Source of the DNA: Mermis nigrescens
Lineage: Eukaryota > Nematoda > Enoplea > Mermithida > Mermithidae
DNA length: 64,000 nucleotides
Assembly (NCBI GenBank): GCA_036768485.1
Contig: JAVLUZ010000165.1
Coordinates: 744,001-808,000 of the forward strand
Reading direction: 5' to 3'
Below are positions 13,001 to 22,849 of this stretch, in pieces. The stretch's first letter is position 1. The number at the start of each line of letters is the position of its first letter. Made by a program: the position numbers and the translations under genes. Below the pieces are notes generated by a model, which did no database searches, was not told the DNA's origin, and worked only from the letters and a program-made list of their open reading frames with translations.

Positions 13001-16000
13001 GTGATGCCGTAAGAAAAACGTGATTTACAAGTGTATTTTATCAAATATCTCAAATCGCAGCGGATAAATTTTTCTAAAGTTTCACCCAATTATTGGATAT
13101 CTTATGACTGACCTTACTGTAGAATTTGAAGAAAATTCACGGATTGATTTTTGAGATACGGGAGCCCAAAGGTACCCTATGCATAGCGTAAAATTTAGGT
13201 TTTTGTCTTTTTGCAGAAGCACAGATTGACTGTTGCTTCCAAAATTTGGCCCCTGGGGTTTCTGGGACCGCTGATTCCATATTTGCTACTTTAAATATAC
13301 GATCTGGCATCATGAAACATGTATGGGACGGGCTGAAAGGAAATCACGTACGGGTACTTATAAACATAATTAATCACTGAAAAAGAGCTTGCACCAAGTC
13401 AAAATTTTTGACCTTGTAAACCAGCGCGCGTGAAATTTAATGCGAAGCAATCGAAAGCAGCAAACATGCGGCTTTCGAAAGAAAGCAGCAAACATGCGGC
13501 TTTCGAAAATACAAATCCAAAGGTTTTTGCTTCTAGCGGCTAATTTAATATGCAACTTTTTGCATTTGTTTACAATGAGGGCAAAGTTGAACACAGTACG
13601 CAGTTTTTCCGTTGAGCTGCCTCATAAACGGAAAAACGAGGCAAAAGAAGACAGAGCAAAATGGAATGAGTCGTTGCTTAATGGAAAACACCACAAAATG
13701 CACATAAAATAATAATTGAATTATATATGTAGGTAGGTACTATAAATCTTGATCCTTCTATGTACAATTCGCAAATGACCATAAACAATATATACTGTAA
13801 TTTTTATTCAATCGAGCAATAAATGTGAATTGTGAAAGTTTGTTTGTCTGTATGTCTGTTTGTTCGGGGTTGGCTCCGGCTCCATAATAGTTGGTGGGCT
13901 GACGTTTTGGCCCGAGGTCGGCCTACCGGGGGAAGGATCCGTAGCGACATTAAAATTTGATCAACACCACTCAGTCACCCTGTACAGGGGTGGAGCGGGA
14001 GGCAGCCCTATGCTTAAGCATAGTATTTTTTGGGACATGGCCGATTTTTCGCAAAATTTCAAAAAAGGAGCAAAACTCGGTTTACACTATTTTCGGGTTA
14101 TGGTTTTTTCTGAATTTCGGGCGGGTCCGGACCTCCCCCAGTCCCCCACAGCTACGTGCCTGGCTATAAGATAGGACATGAAATAAGATACCGTGTGCTA
14201 CAAGATAAGCAATGCTATACAATAGGATGTGATAGATACCTGTGCTACAGGATAGGCAATGCTATAAGATAGGACGTGATAAAAGACACCCGTGCTACAA
14301 GATAGGTAATGCTATAAAATAGGACGTGATACAAGATACCCCGTGCTACAATATAGGCAATGCTATAAGATAGGATGGGATATAAGATACCCTGTGCTAC
14401 AGGATAGGCAATACTATAAGATAGGACGTGATATAAGATACGCAGTGCTACAAGATAGGCAATGATATAAGATAGAACATGATAAAAGATACCCCGTGCT
14501 ACAAGATAGGCAATGCTATAAGATAGGAAGTGATATAAGATACCCCGAGCTGCAAGATAGGCAATGCTATAAGATAGGATGGGATATAAGATACCCTGTG
14601 CTACGAGATAGGCAATGCTATAAGATAGGTGTGATATAGATACCTGTCTGTGCCATAACATGCAGTGATATAAGATAGGAGATACCATCAGCTATAACAT
14701 ATGAGTGATATGAGATATCACGTGATATATGACACCCTTTGCTACAACAAACAAAAATTTTTAAAACATCAAAATAAGGTTTGACCAAAAAAATTTTCCA
14801 AACATCCTAAAACATCAAAAATATGGTTTGACGAAAAAATTTTCCAAAACATCCCAAAACATCAAAAATATGGGTTTGATCAAACAAATTTCCAGAACAT
14901 CCCAGAACATCAAAAGTGCTTCAAAGCATGGATGTGTCGATAATGTAAAAGTGCTATAACATATCCTATGCTGTAAGATAGGTGTCCCAAAACATCAAAA
15001 ATATGGTTTGCACCAAAAAATCTTTAAACATCCCAAAACATCAGAAAAAATGGTTTTGACCAGAAAAATTTTTTAAACACCCCAAAACATCAAAAGTATG
15101 GTTTTGACCAAAAAAAATTTTTAAACCTTCAAAAAGATCAAAAGTATGGTTTAGGACCAAAAAAGCTTCTTAATATTCCAAAACCTTAAAAATATGGTTA
15201 TGACCAAACAAAATTTTTACACATCCCAAACCATCTAATGGTATGATTTCCAGAACATCCCAGAACATCAAAAATATGATTTCGGATAAAGAATTCGCAG
15301 AACCATTCTATAACGTCAAAAATATGGATTTAATCAAAGAAATTATTGACAAAAGACAGTTTTAAAAAATTTAAAAAATACAATATGGTTTTTACCAACA
15401 ATTTTTTTAGAAATATCCCAAAAACATCAAAAGTCCCGAAAAATAAAAAAATACAAGAGACATCTCAATCGCATACAGTTATCAGGCCTAAGTTCAGCCC
15501 AGGCAACGCCGAACAGCTCAGCTTAGCAATTATAATTCGAAAAATCTTAAAATCTATGTACGCATAAAATAATATGAAACAGAATATATAAGGCTTCGTG
15601 TCACAGACTAAAATATAAAAACCGCTCGCCGATATATTGCATAGTCATTGAATTTTTTATACTAATTACTGGTTGAGATATTATTTGTTTACAAACACTC
15701 TAGCAGATGGGGCAGCGAAGCGCCCCAATTGCTAGTCTATAATATTAATTTCGAGTTGTGTGTGTGTGTGTGTGTCTGTGAGGCAGAAAAGTTTTACTGG
15801 ATAATTTTGTGATACTTATATTTTCACTCAATGGGTATTCTCGGGCGCTAATTACAATTTTTTGATCAAAATGGCTCGATCGGACTCCTGAAACCCGGAA
15901 ACTACGGATATATGTAAAAGGTTTTGGTAGCTCTAGCCGCTTATGCCAATTGCCGCAGGGTAAAATTTTAAAGCCACCCTAGATCAACTTTTTATGCGCT

Positions 16001-17946
16001 ATCGATTGGTGTAAACCACTTTACACTACAGTGTAAATTCATGTTATGCCGTAAGAAAAACGTGATTTACAAGTGTATTTTATCAAATATCTTAAATCGC
16101 AGTTAATAAATTTTTTTAAATTTTCACCAATTATTCGATATCTTATGACTGACGTTACTGTAAAATTTGAAGGAAATTCTGAATTGGTTTCTGAGATAGA
16201 ATTTAAAGGTAACTATGCTTGTAAAATTTAGGTTTTTGTCTTTTTGCGAAAGCACCAATTGACTGTTTAACTTCAAAATTTTAGCCCCCTGGGGTTTCTG
16301 GGGCCACTGATTCTACCTTTACTGCTTTGAATATACGATCTGGCATCATAAAACATGTATGGGGCTGGAATGAAAGAAATCACATTGCAGGTACTTATAA
16401 ACGCCGATTAATCACTGAAAAGAACTGCACGGAGTCAAACTTTTTGACCATGTAAAATAGCGCGCGTGAAATTTAATGCGAAGCAATCGAAAGCAGCAAA
16501 CATGCGGCTTTCGAAAATACAAATCCAAATGTTTTTGCTTCTAGCGGCTAATTTAATATGCAACTTTTTGCATTTGTTTACAATGAGGGCAAAGTTGAAC
16601 ATTGTACAAAGTTTAACCCGACGCTATAAGATAGGACGTGATACAACATACTCAATGCTATACAATAGGACGTGATGTAACATACCCCATGCTATACAAC
16701 AGGACGTGATATAACATGCCCTATGCTATAAGATAGGACGTGATATAACATACCCAGCGTTACAGGATGGGACGTGATATAACATACCTCATGCTACAAG
16801 ATAGGACGTGATATACCATACCCAGTGCTTTAACATATCCTCTGCTGTAAGATTGGTGTCCCAAAACATCAAAAATATGGTTTGCACCAAAAAATCTTTA
16901 AACATCCCAAAACATCAAAAATGGTTTTGACCAAAAAAATTTTTTAAACACCTCAAAACATCAAAAATATGGTTTTGACCAAAAAAATTTTAAACCTCCA
17001 AAAACATCAAAAGTATGGTTTTGGATCAAAAATTTTTTAATATTCCAAAACGTTAAAAATATGGTTATGATCAAACAAAATTTTTAAACATCCTAAACCA
17101 TCTAATGGTATAATTTCCAGAACATCCCAGAACATCAAAAATACTGATTCAGAATAAAGAATTCTCAGAACCATTCTATAACGTCAGAAATATGGATTTA
17201 ATCAAAGAAATGGTTGACAAAAGACAGTTTTAAAAATTTTAAAAAATACAATATGTTTTTACCAACAATTTTTTAGAAATATCCCAAAAACATCAAAAGT
17301 CTTGAAAAATGAAAAAATAGAAGAGACATCTCAATCCCATACAGCTATCAGGCCTAAGTTCAGCCAGGGCAACGCTGGGCAGCTCAGCTAGATATAAAAA
17401 ATATAAAAACCGCTCGCCGATCTATTGCAGAGTTATTCAATTTTTTTATACTAATTACTGGTTAAGATATTATTTGTTTACAAACACTCTAGCAGATGGG
17501 GCAGCGAAGCGCCCCCATTTGCTAGTATATAATTATTTGTATAATTATATGTATAATTATATGTATGAAGAGATAACATAGCGTATCCGTGTTATCTATA
17601 ACAGGTTAGCGAGTTCATGTAAAACAAGTTATTTCATGTAGCATGTAAAGCTTCGTCAGTTTAGCCAAGATCAAAGGTAAAAGCTACATAAGCTACGATT
17701 AAGGGTACGAACGAACGAATTTGCACAGAAAACATAGTAAAAATATGAAATATATTGTCAAGTATGGATTAACTAGCGACAGATTAGCAGATGAATGTGT
17801 GATGCGACCCACGTTTTCATCAAGGGTGTCGTCACCTGCCAATAATCCTTGTCCTTTGTTAACTTACTGCAAAATAATACTGTTAGCATATTGATACTCA
17901 TTGCAACCAGCCGTAAAATGGACAGGCAAGCGGCAGGCGCCGCCAT
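3903..17946 (-). CDS. Secreted three-domain PAN/apple protein (gene span, 7 exons)
   Basis: Exons in order are 17946-17868, 10351-10105, 9981-9937, 9237-9165, 6714-6563, 5558-5411 and 4094-3903. All splice phases agree and the model gives 311 residues. Residues 1-26 are a signal peptide. Three PAN domains follow at about 28-123, 124-199 and 200-280. Each has the CxxC or CxxxC pair early (LCTKAC 55-60, ECLDSC 139-144, ECLKAC 224-229), then the F/I-x-C-(R/K) element (C73, C157, C240) and a later Cys (C85, C167, C254). PAN domains bind protein or carbohydrate outside the cell; in nematodes they are common in cuticle and apical matrix proteins. No kringle, protease or ZP domain is seen. The gene could continue if the donor at 3967 is used in place of the stop. 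Intron 1 holds the Helitron array, intron 4 a copy of repeat family R. Confidence 0.8.
4095..5410 (-). other. PAN gene intron 6
   Basis: The span about 4200-4450 is an inverted DR-2-like repeat copy, followed by text like DR-family ends to about 4870. The remainder (4880-5400) is very AT-rich. No gene seen. Confidence 0.5.
5411..5558 (-). CDS. PAN gene exon 6, start of third PAN domain
   Basis: Donor GAT|GTGAGT after 5411 is close to consensus. The acceptor chosen (GTATAG before 5558) fits the phase of exon 5; a nearby CCGCAG is the alternative. Encodes GFNHKTLDA, ECLKAC and FACKSGQYFF. Confidence 0.8.
5559..6562 (-). other. PAN gene intron 5, AT-rich
   Basis: Mostly long A/T runs and TAAATAAATA-like stretches (5640-5720, 6070-6160). 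No exon, repeat family or RNA gene recognised. Confidence 0.5.
6563..6714 (-). CDS. PAN gene exon 5, end of second PAN domain
   Basis: Acceptor AATTTCAG before 6714, donor AG|GTAATT after 6563; 50 codons plus 2 nt. It encodes ITCRAAQFHYGQC, a Ser/Ala linker and YYYEKYC, matching the second half of a PAN domain. Confidence 0.8.
6715..7769 (-). other. PAN gene intron 4, left part: dispersed repeat fragments
   Basis: About 6985-7180 resembles the DR-1 group (CTAGACCATATCTGGGCGTG to CTGCCCACGTACGG). About 7190-7420 is an inverted DR-2 copy. The rest is AT-rich and unassigned. Confidence 0.5.
7770..9150. repeat. Dispersed repeat family R, copy 1
   Basis: Extended similarity to 22850-24290 and 25600-26700, with shared landmarks such as CTCTAGAACT, CAGAGTGTAAAGAA, GTCGGATTCGTAATTC, GTCCAGACTCATA and repeated GTGTAAA/TTTACAC words. 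A segment of about 265 bp is duplicated in tandem inside this copy (landmarks at 7931 and 8197). It has no long open frame and lies in an intron of the PAN gene. Confidence 0.8.
9165..9237 (-). CDS. PAN gene exon 4, start of second PAN domain
   Basis: Acceptor TTTTTTAG before 9237, donor CGA|GTAATA after 9165; 24 codons containing ECLDSC. It ends in phase 0, as exon 5 requires. Confidence 0.72.
9238..9936 (-). other. PAN gene intron 3
   Basis: Two stretches (9270-9330 and 9620-9735) look mildly exon-like on the minus strand. No combination of their splice signals keeps the reading phase, so they are left as intron. Confidence 0.45.
9937..9981 (-). CDS. PAN gene exon 3 (45-nt mini-exon)
   Basis: Acceptor CTTCCAG before 9981 and donor GT|GTAAGA after 9937. 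It encodes a linker (EVYDWNGNRSGTTP) and carries phase 2 in and out, joining exons 2 and 4 without frame loss. It is short, so it rests mainly on phase and splice signals. Confidence 0.6.
10105..10351 (-). CDS. PAN gene exon 2, first PAN domain
   Basis: Acceptor TTTTAG at 10353-10352, donor CA|GTAAGC after 10105; 81 full codons, phase 2 at the end. The frame has eight cysteines, including CELCTKAC and FCRSVVF, the hallmark of a PAN domain. Open frames on the plus strand and in another minus frame over the same bases are shadows. Confidence 0.85.
10352..10870 (-). other. PAN gene intron 1, part left of the Helitron array
   Basis: AT-rich unique sequence. No exon or repeat family recognised. 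It ends in the AT-rich target site (GTGTATAA) of the Helitron array. Confidence 0.5.
11151..11178. repeat. Internal palindrome TTTACAC/GTGTAAA
   Basis: CTTTACACCACAGTGTAAAG is a near-perfect palindrome inside Helitron copy A. Equivalents lie in copies B and C (about 12975 and 16018), and the same words recur in repeat family R. Confidence 0.7.
11780..12010 (+). repeat. Minisatellite in Helitron A (GCTATAAGATAGGACGTGAT)
   Basis: About seven imperfect units of some 32 bp with the core ATAGGACGTGATAYAACATA. The corresponding arrays are at 14160-14740 (copy B, expanded) and 16615-16850 (copy C). Confidence 0.85.
12012..12450 (+). repeat. AACATCAAAAATATGG tandem repeats in Helitron A
   Basis: About nine units of 45-55 bp reading (C)CAAAACATCAAAAATATGG then TTTTGACCAAAAAAATTTT. 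Equivalent blocks lie at 14740-15440 and 16860-17310. The minus-strand open frame over 12058-12240 is only a translation of this array. Confidence 0.85.
13592..14160. other. Sequence unique to Helitron copy B
   Basis: Absent from copies A and C. It contains a GTTTGTCTGTATGTCTGTTTG stretch and a GC-rich half (13860-14160). Either an insertion or gene fragment captured by the element, or sequence lost from the other copies. No known domain recognised. Confidence 0.55.
14160..14745 (+). repeat. 60-bp minisatellite in Helitron B
   Basis: About nine units of 59-60 bp built of GCTATAAGATAGGACGTGATA plus CCCCGTGCTACAAGATAGGCA-type halves. Because the period is a multiple of three the minus strand stays open for 147 codons (14245-14688) as a 20-residue repeat; this is not a gene. 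Confidence 0.9.
15736..17525 (+). mobile_element. Non-autonomous Helitron-like element, copy C (1790 bp)
   Basis: Begins TCTATAATATTAATTTCGAG immediately after CTAG of copy B and ends CTAG at 17522-17525 before T. A minor variant of copy A. The flanking sequences left of A and right of C are both AT-rich and would read A|T without the array, as expected of a single insertion. Confidence 0.85.
17526..17867 (-). other. PAN gene intron 1, part right of the Helitron array
   Basis: Begins with TATAATTATATGTATAATTA repeats, then unique sequence. The part 17770-17867 is more GC-rich and is the 5' end of the intron. Confidence 0.5.
17868..17946 (-). CDS. PAN gene first coding exon (signal peptide)
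   Basis: An ATG in a good context (ACATGG) opens 26 codons: a short start, Arg12, then a hydrophobic run to Cys26, as in a signal peptide. A perfect donor (GCA|GTAAGT) ends it in phase 1, which matches the 2-nt start of the next exon at 10351. The region is clearly more GC-rich than its flanks. Confidence 0.7.
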
Positions 17947-17986
17947 GTAACAATAAAGGAATGCAGATGAATGCGCGCACCACCGC

Positions 17987-17996
17987 ATTATATAAG
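17987..17996 (-). promoter_or_regulatory. TATA box of the proximal PAN-gene promoter
   Basis: On the minus strand CTTATATAATG stands about 45 nt upstream of the signal-peptide ATG, a suitable spacing for a short leader. Confidence 0.5.
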
Positions 17997-18060
17997 CTGA
18001 TAAGCATTCCCGAGGCCAAAAGAACACAAGTTCAAAAGGTCATGCATGCACACCATACAT

Positions 18061-18312
18061 AGACAGCAGAAAATTCTGGGGGTGCAAGATTTTTCAAAGG
18101 TCAAAAAATGGCCTTAAAAATGGTGGTATGGTGTAAAACACCATTTTTCGACATTTCTCATCAAGCACTATCCATTGGCATCCAAAAATTGCGAAAAAAA
18201 CGGAAAAAATTTTAAAAAAAATTGAATTCTGGGGGTATTTTGATTTCTGGGGGTATTTTGGTTTCTCGGGGGGGGGGTGCATACCCCAAACCCCCATCCA
18301 CGCCCAGGTGTG
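18061..18312 (+). repeat. Dispersed repeat DR-1 copy
   Basis: One of at least six copies in the window. Landmarks: GGGGGTGCAAGATTTTT, TCAAGCACTATCCATTGGCA and a closing GGTGCATACCCCAAACCCCC. Complete copies end in inverted GGTCTAGACCA(N)CATGGGC, which suggests a MITE. Confidence 0.75.
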
Positions 18313-18531
18313 ATGCACGCGCCAAGAAATGCATACGTGTAACTGATATAGCAATACCAAGACGTACCTAAGTTATAATAAGAAAATAGGCATGCAAAAG
18401 TACAATGGTTGGTACTAATTGCACTCTAGGACCGAAAATGCTGAATTCTCTTAGGGGGGTCGGAAAGGAATTAAAGGCCATCGTTTTAAAATGTTATAAA
18501 AAATGGCTTAGATAACGGAATGGGTTCAGTT

Positions 18532-18707
18532 TCATTCTTCTGTCTTTGTGAAATAGTCCACTTTTACTTGAAAGTGATTTTGTCGATCCATATCATTTCG
18601 CTTCGTTCTATTTGCTACACTAAGTTCAGCCCGTGTCCCATATCTTTTCTGGCCTGCTGGCGAGTACGAACCCAAAGTCATACTTGGTATTTTTGTAGTA
18701 AGTGACA
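18532..18707 (-). CDS. Exon-like open frame, not recognised
   Basis: After a good acceptor (AAAAATTCAG at 18715-18708) the minus strand reads ATG and stays open for 58 codons to TGA. It contains SYSPAGQKRYGTRAEL and a basic middle. A donor (CAA|GTAAAA) near 18575 is possible. It is richer in GC than its surroundings. It could be an exon of the PAN gene's 5' region or of another minus-strand gene; phase does not join it to PAN exon 2. No function can be given. Confidence 0.3.
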
Positions 18708-18794
18708 TCTGAATTTTTAACAATAAATTATCAATTGAAAATCGTATTAGTTTTAGAACACAAAACAACCTCCAAATTTTCTGGGCCTGACACA

Positions 18795-19055
18795 TGCTCG
18801 TGGAGGGCGGGGTCTAGAACCCCAGAATGAAAAAATGGGATATTTTTTAGACCAAAATAAGCAAAATGAAGGCCAAAAATGATGAACATTGAAATTTTTT
18901 CTTCTAAAGTGCTTGAAATTAACCATAAACTGTGGAATATATAGTTTTAATGATAGTCTAGCATGTATATCAGTTTTGAGGTTGTTTTGGCCCAAAATAG
19001 CTCAATTGCTGACCGCCTAGATCGGCTGCCCAGATCGGCCATGCTGTGCATCTAT
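18795..19055 (+). repeat. Dispersed repeat DR-2 copy
   Basis: Landmarks GTGCTTGAAATTAA, GCTCAATTGCTGACCGCCTAG and a closing GGCCATGCTGTGCATCTATGG recur at 50225-50505, 60540-60990 and elsewhere. No coding. Confidence 0.75.
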
Positions 19056-20196
19056 GGAAATGACCATTAACAGTGTTTTCTAACGTCTCAAGAAAAACAA
19101 ATAAAGTACGCGCTTCACTATTTTTAACTATAGAGGCATGAATTTTCCAGCGCTTAGTTTCGAAGAGCCAACTTTTTAGCTATATTCCAATCAAATTCAT
19201 TCAATTTGTAGAATATTTTACAAGCTTTTCTATTTTGTTTTTATGTTTTATTCAATTACATTTCAATTCTTCGTATTTTACTTTATTTTTCCATATTTTA
19301 CGAGCTGTAGAGAGGATCTGTAATAATGTAACGCTTGCGGTTTCGACAAAATAATAATTGGAAAACATGTTGCGTCTTTAGGAAAAAGAGAGATCCGTGG
19401 AATTTTATCCGTACGATCTACGAATGCCCAAAAATAGTCCGGTTTTTTTCGCGGCGAGAATCGCGCCTAAAAAATGATGGCCCTTTTTAAAATTTATCTT
19501 ATGCTTAGAGAATTGAATTGCTAAATTATTTTTTGAATTATAAATTTCATTTATCGGGCATGATATTCGATTGATTGATTATTAACTCAGCACTTGAATA
19601 GCAATATATCACCGAAATTCGCACGAACAATCTGGTTTTCGATTACATGAAATACAGAAAATAGTAAAGTATTTGGAAGGTATATTCACCGTCATCGATT
19701 TTCTTATAAACAAGAAAAAATAATACACGGAATTGATTTTACCAATCCAGTGTATATGTTTGCTGCATCGCAAGCTATACCATATCCATTTGAAGAAGAA
19801 AAACGTAAAATTAGGTGAAAAAATTTCGAGCTGTATTGAAAGTGGGCAAAAAATTTCACATTTATCATTTACATCTACTATCTATATCAATTAGTAAATG
19901 AGTAAAAAGATTTTGTTTTGTTCAGCTGGAAATTTGAATATTTCGACATATTTTGAACAGATTTTTTGTACGTCAAATATATATTCCGAGGCACGTTGGT
20001 AGTTTATTAAAAACGATGAGATTTAATTGCTTATTCGGAAACATTTTGTAAACGTCATTCATCACTTATTGCTACACGTTTTTGTGGATTTTTTATTATT
20101 CATTCATAAAATATGTAAAATGTAATAATTATATTATTCAGAAAATATTCGGCATAAAATCGGCGTTTCTGTCGAAATACGCCATAAACCACTCAC
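19056..20196. other. Unique AT-rich stretch, no gene seen
   Basis: Contains ordinary CpG-bearing AT-rich sequence with no recognised repeat. If the exon at 20197-20293 belongs to the PAN gene, this is intron. Confidence 0.45.
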
Positions 20197-20293
20197 CTAT
20201 ATTACACTGCGTCGATATTCTTTGAAATAGAGGCGACAGTATTGCCACAAATAACAATAGAGTACAGAGATCCGAATCGTAATAAAGCATCAT
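20197..20293 (-). CDS. Alternative signal-peptide first exon (PAN gene or separate gene)
   Basis: On the minus strand ATGATG opens 32 codons: MMLYYDSDLC, then a strongly hydrophobic segment (TLLLFVAILSPLF) and QRISTQCNI, a plausible signal peptide. It ends at a near-perfect donor (ATAG|GTGAGT) in phase 1. That phase fits PAN exon 2 exactly, as does the exon at 17868-17946. Two alternative promoters feeding one PAN gene is the simplest reading; the first exon of a different gene is the alternative. Confidence 0.5.
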
Positions 20294-22849
20294 TTTGGTT
20301 AAGCTCGAAATAAGGATAAAATTCGCCGTATTATTTGGCAGACGATTATTCCTTAAAACTGAGCAAAGCTCAAATTAGAATCGCATTAAAACTGATAAAC
20401 AGCAAAAAAGATCAAACAAGAATAAAAATAAAATATGCATTAAATTTATCAAAAATAACAAGCCTAGAGAAAATTTTTGAACTCGAGGTTCATCAATCTT
20501 AGGCAACTATTATATGAACTGAATTGAGGTGTACAGGAAAACTAGTTTTGAAGCTTCTTTTTACATAAACGATGCATTTCGAGTACCGATCTGAAATATT
20601 ATATGCCATTTAAAAAGAGCAGAGTGGAAAAAATGGGGAAGAAAACGACGTTTATCCGCTTAAAAATAGATCCAAAATACTTTTGACGCATAGGGCGTAA
20701 TCCGAGGAATAAATAAGTTTCGGCGATTCCGACCTTTCCGCCCCTTATATTTATACCAAAATTATTATTTTTCTCCGCCGATTAGTAAATAGAAGTGTCA
20801 AAAAATGGAAGATCCGCCAAGGCTGACCAAAAAATTTGGCTAATTTATATTTTCGAAATAACGGCTTTTAATGTATTATTTCGGAAACGGGCGAAAATAA
20901 TTGCGCGAATTTACTCATACGTTGTCGAGAAATGCTATTAAAAGTGCCAAAATACTCAATTTTTCATCAACTTCACCCAGTCTGAATTTGATAGACAAAT
21001 TATGAACTTCGTCTCAAAAATAATACGCGGATGTTTGCTATTTCGATTTATTACACCTCGTCTGTTCCGAGTCATCATGATGGAACGATTCGAGCGTGAC
21101 TCGTTGATATTAAGTGACAAAAATTGTCACACTTTTAGAAAAAATTGAAGTGAGTTGAAATACAATGGTGTTTGCGCATTTTTTTGTGTGTTAAAGGACT
21201 GGAGGGATGAGGTAAAATTTTAAGGGAATTAACATATTTATTAGAGATGATTTCGTAGAAAAACTGAAAAATGTGATTAAAATGTGTTAATAAATGCTTA
21301 AAAACATTTTAAGCACGGGATGTCTGGGATATAACCCGAAAAAATTTAAAAATTAAATTTAAAAAATAATGTGTAAAAAAGTGCGTAAACACACTCCGAA
21401 AAGAATTTAAAAAATCGAGTAAATTGAGCAAAATATTGTCAAGGAAATCAGGAAAAGGTGCGAATCGCCGAAAATCGGGCATTTTTGGCCCCAAGATTTT
21501 GAAAACGCTGGAGAAGTGAATTTTACGCAATTTTTATGAATGATCAAAAATTGTTGAACTTGGCAGTCATTTTGGGGCTAATTTTCTACCCCATGATCAT
21601 ATATACAGGTCTACGCATTCTTTATCAAATACTGTTTAAAATTTCAGTGTTTATTGATAAATTTTTATTCCATTGTTGATTATAAATAAAGTAAGATATG
21701 CGAATAGAATCAACATTCAAATTTGCGAAATTTCTGTCAATTTGAGATTTTAGCTCCTAGTTTTGAGTATTTCCAGTTAATAAAATGGAAGTAACACTTA
21801 AATTAATTATTTTTATTTATTTAAATTTCAGTGTTCTGAAACGATGTTTCGAATTTTAATCTTCAAGTTATAGAGGCTGATTTTTCAACGCGTTCTTAGC
21901 CTCATCTCTTCCAGACTTTTTGAATCTCGCATTATATTTATAATTTGATGGAATAAAGTTATATTATAAATCTCTGAACTGCGTCTGTGAGCTAACGTAT
22001 TCTTTTAAAACATAATTATGGATATTACTAGCAATTAAAGATGCTCCGATGGTACAAAAAAAGACGAATATACTTGGAATCACGCCATCATTAAAGACAT
22101 AAAAGGAGTGAACTAGGGAAAGTTACCTATGTTTGTATGCTTATGGAAGTTGTAAGAATCTACTAAAAATTAGACTTCCGCTAAAAAAACGCAAAAAAAT
22201 CGAAGTATGTTCTGCGGCTTCTAAAAAAGCGTGCCTTCACAAAACATTGTTCCCTGGGCTAAAAAAAGAGAAATTTTTCTTTCAATATGTGTATAACCAA
22301 TATTAAGTTAATCTTCATTCGCTCCATAAATGAATTATGACAAGCGCACCATCATCTTGATTGCTGCCCCAGAGCAATGCGTGCCATGCTAGCGTAAGAA
22401 TGCACGTTAAGTCATGTTTTGATTAGCGATCGCTTCTTTTCTAGGAGTAAGCTATTCACTTTATTTATTTTTACGTTGGTGTTGCAAATCCCAATCTGCA
22501 GGCCGCAGAATATACTTCAATTTTTTGTGTTTCTTGGCGGAAGTCTAAGGTTCAGTAAATTCCTACAAGTTTCACAGGCATGCATACGCAACTTTTCCCT
22601 AATCCTCTCCGTTTATGTCCTTAATGATCATGCGCAACTCCGAGTATATTCGTCTTTTTTGTTCCATCTGAGCATTTTTACATTGCTAGTACCTTATTTT
22701 TGATTTGCATGATTTGAGTAAATCAGTCAGTAAACACATACGGTAACATGCCACAATAATGACAACAGTCCAAGAAGGCGGAAACCAATATTGTTCTGAA
22801 CATCAGCATTATATTTTTTTAATAAGACAACTTTACCTTATTTGAGCAG
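20294..22849. other. Intergenic, upstream of the distal first exon
   Basis: About 20560-21170 is unique with many CpGs, possibly regulatory. About 21180-21560 holds a diverged inverted DR-3 copy (GAGTAAATTGAGCAAAATAT). The rest is AT-rich. Hydrophobic open frames at 22419-22703 lack codon or motif support. Confidence 0.45.

Larger units (their letters stand above)
12690..15735 (+). mobile_element. Non-autonomous Helitron-like element, copy B (3046 bp)
   Basis: It abuts copy A directly: CTAG of A is followed by TC of B. It ends in the same hairpin and CTAG at 15732-15735. It matches A and C at both ends but carries about 570 bp of extra sequence (13592-14160), an expanded 60-bp minisatellite and a second block of AACATCAAAA repeats. 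Confidence 0.85.

Noticed and set aside
14245..14688. 147-codon minus-strand frame of repeating SYSIAYLVARGILYH
   Set aside because: The 60-bp minisatellite keeps the frame open; there is no start context or splice evidence.
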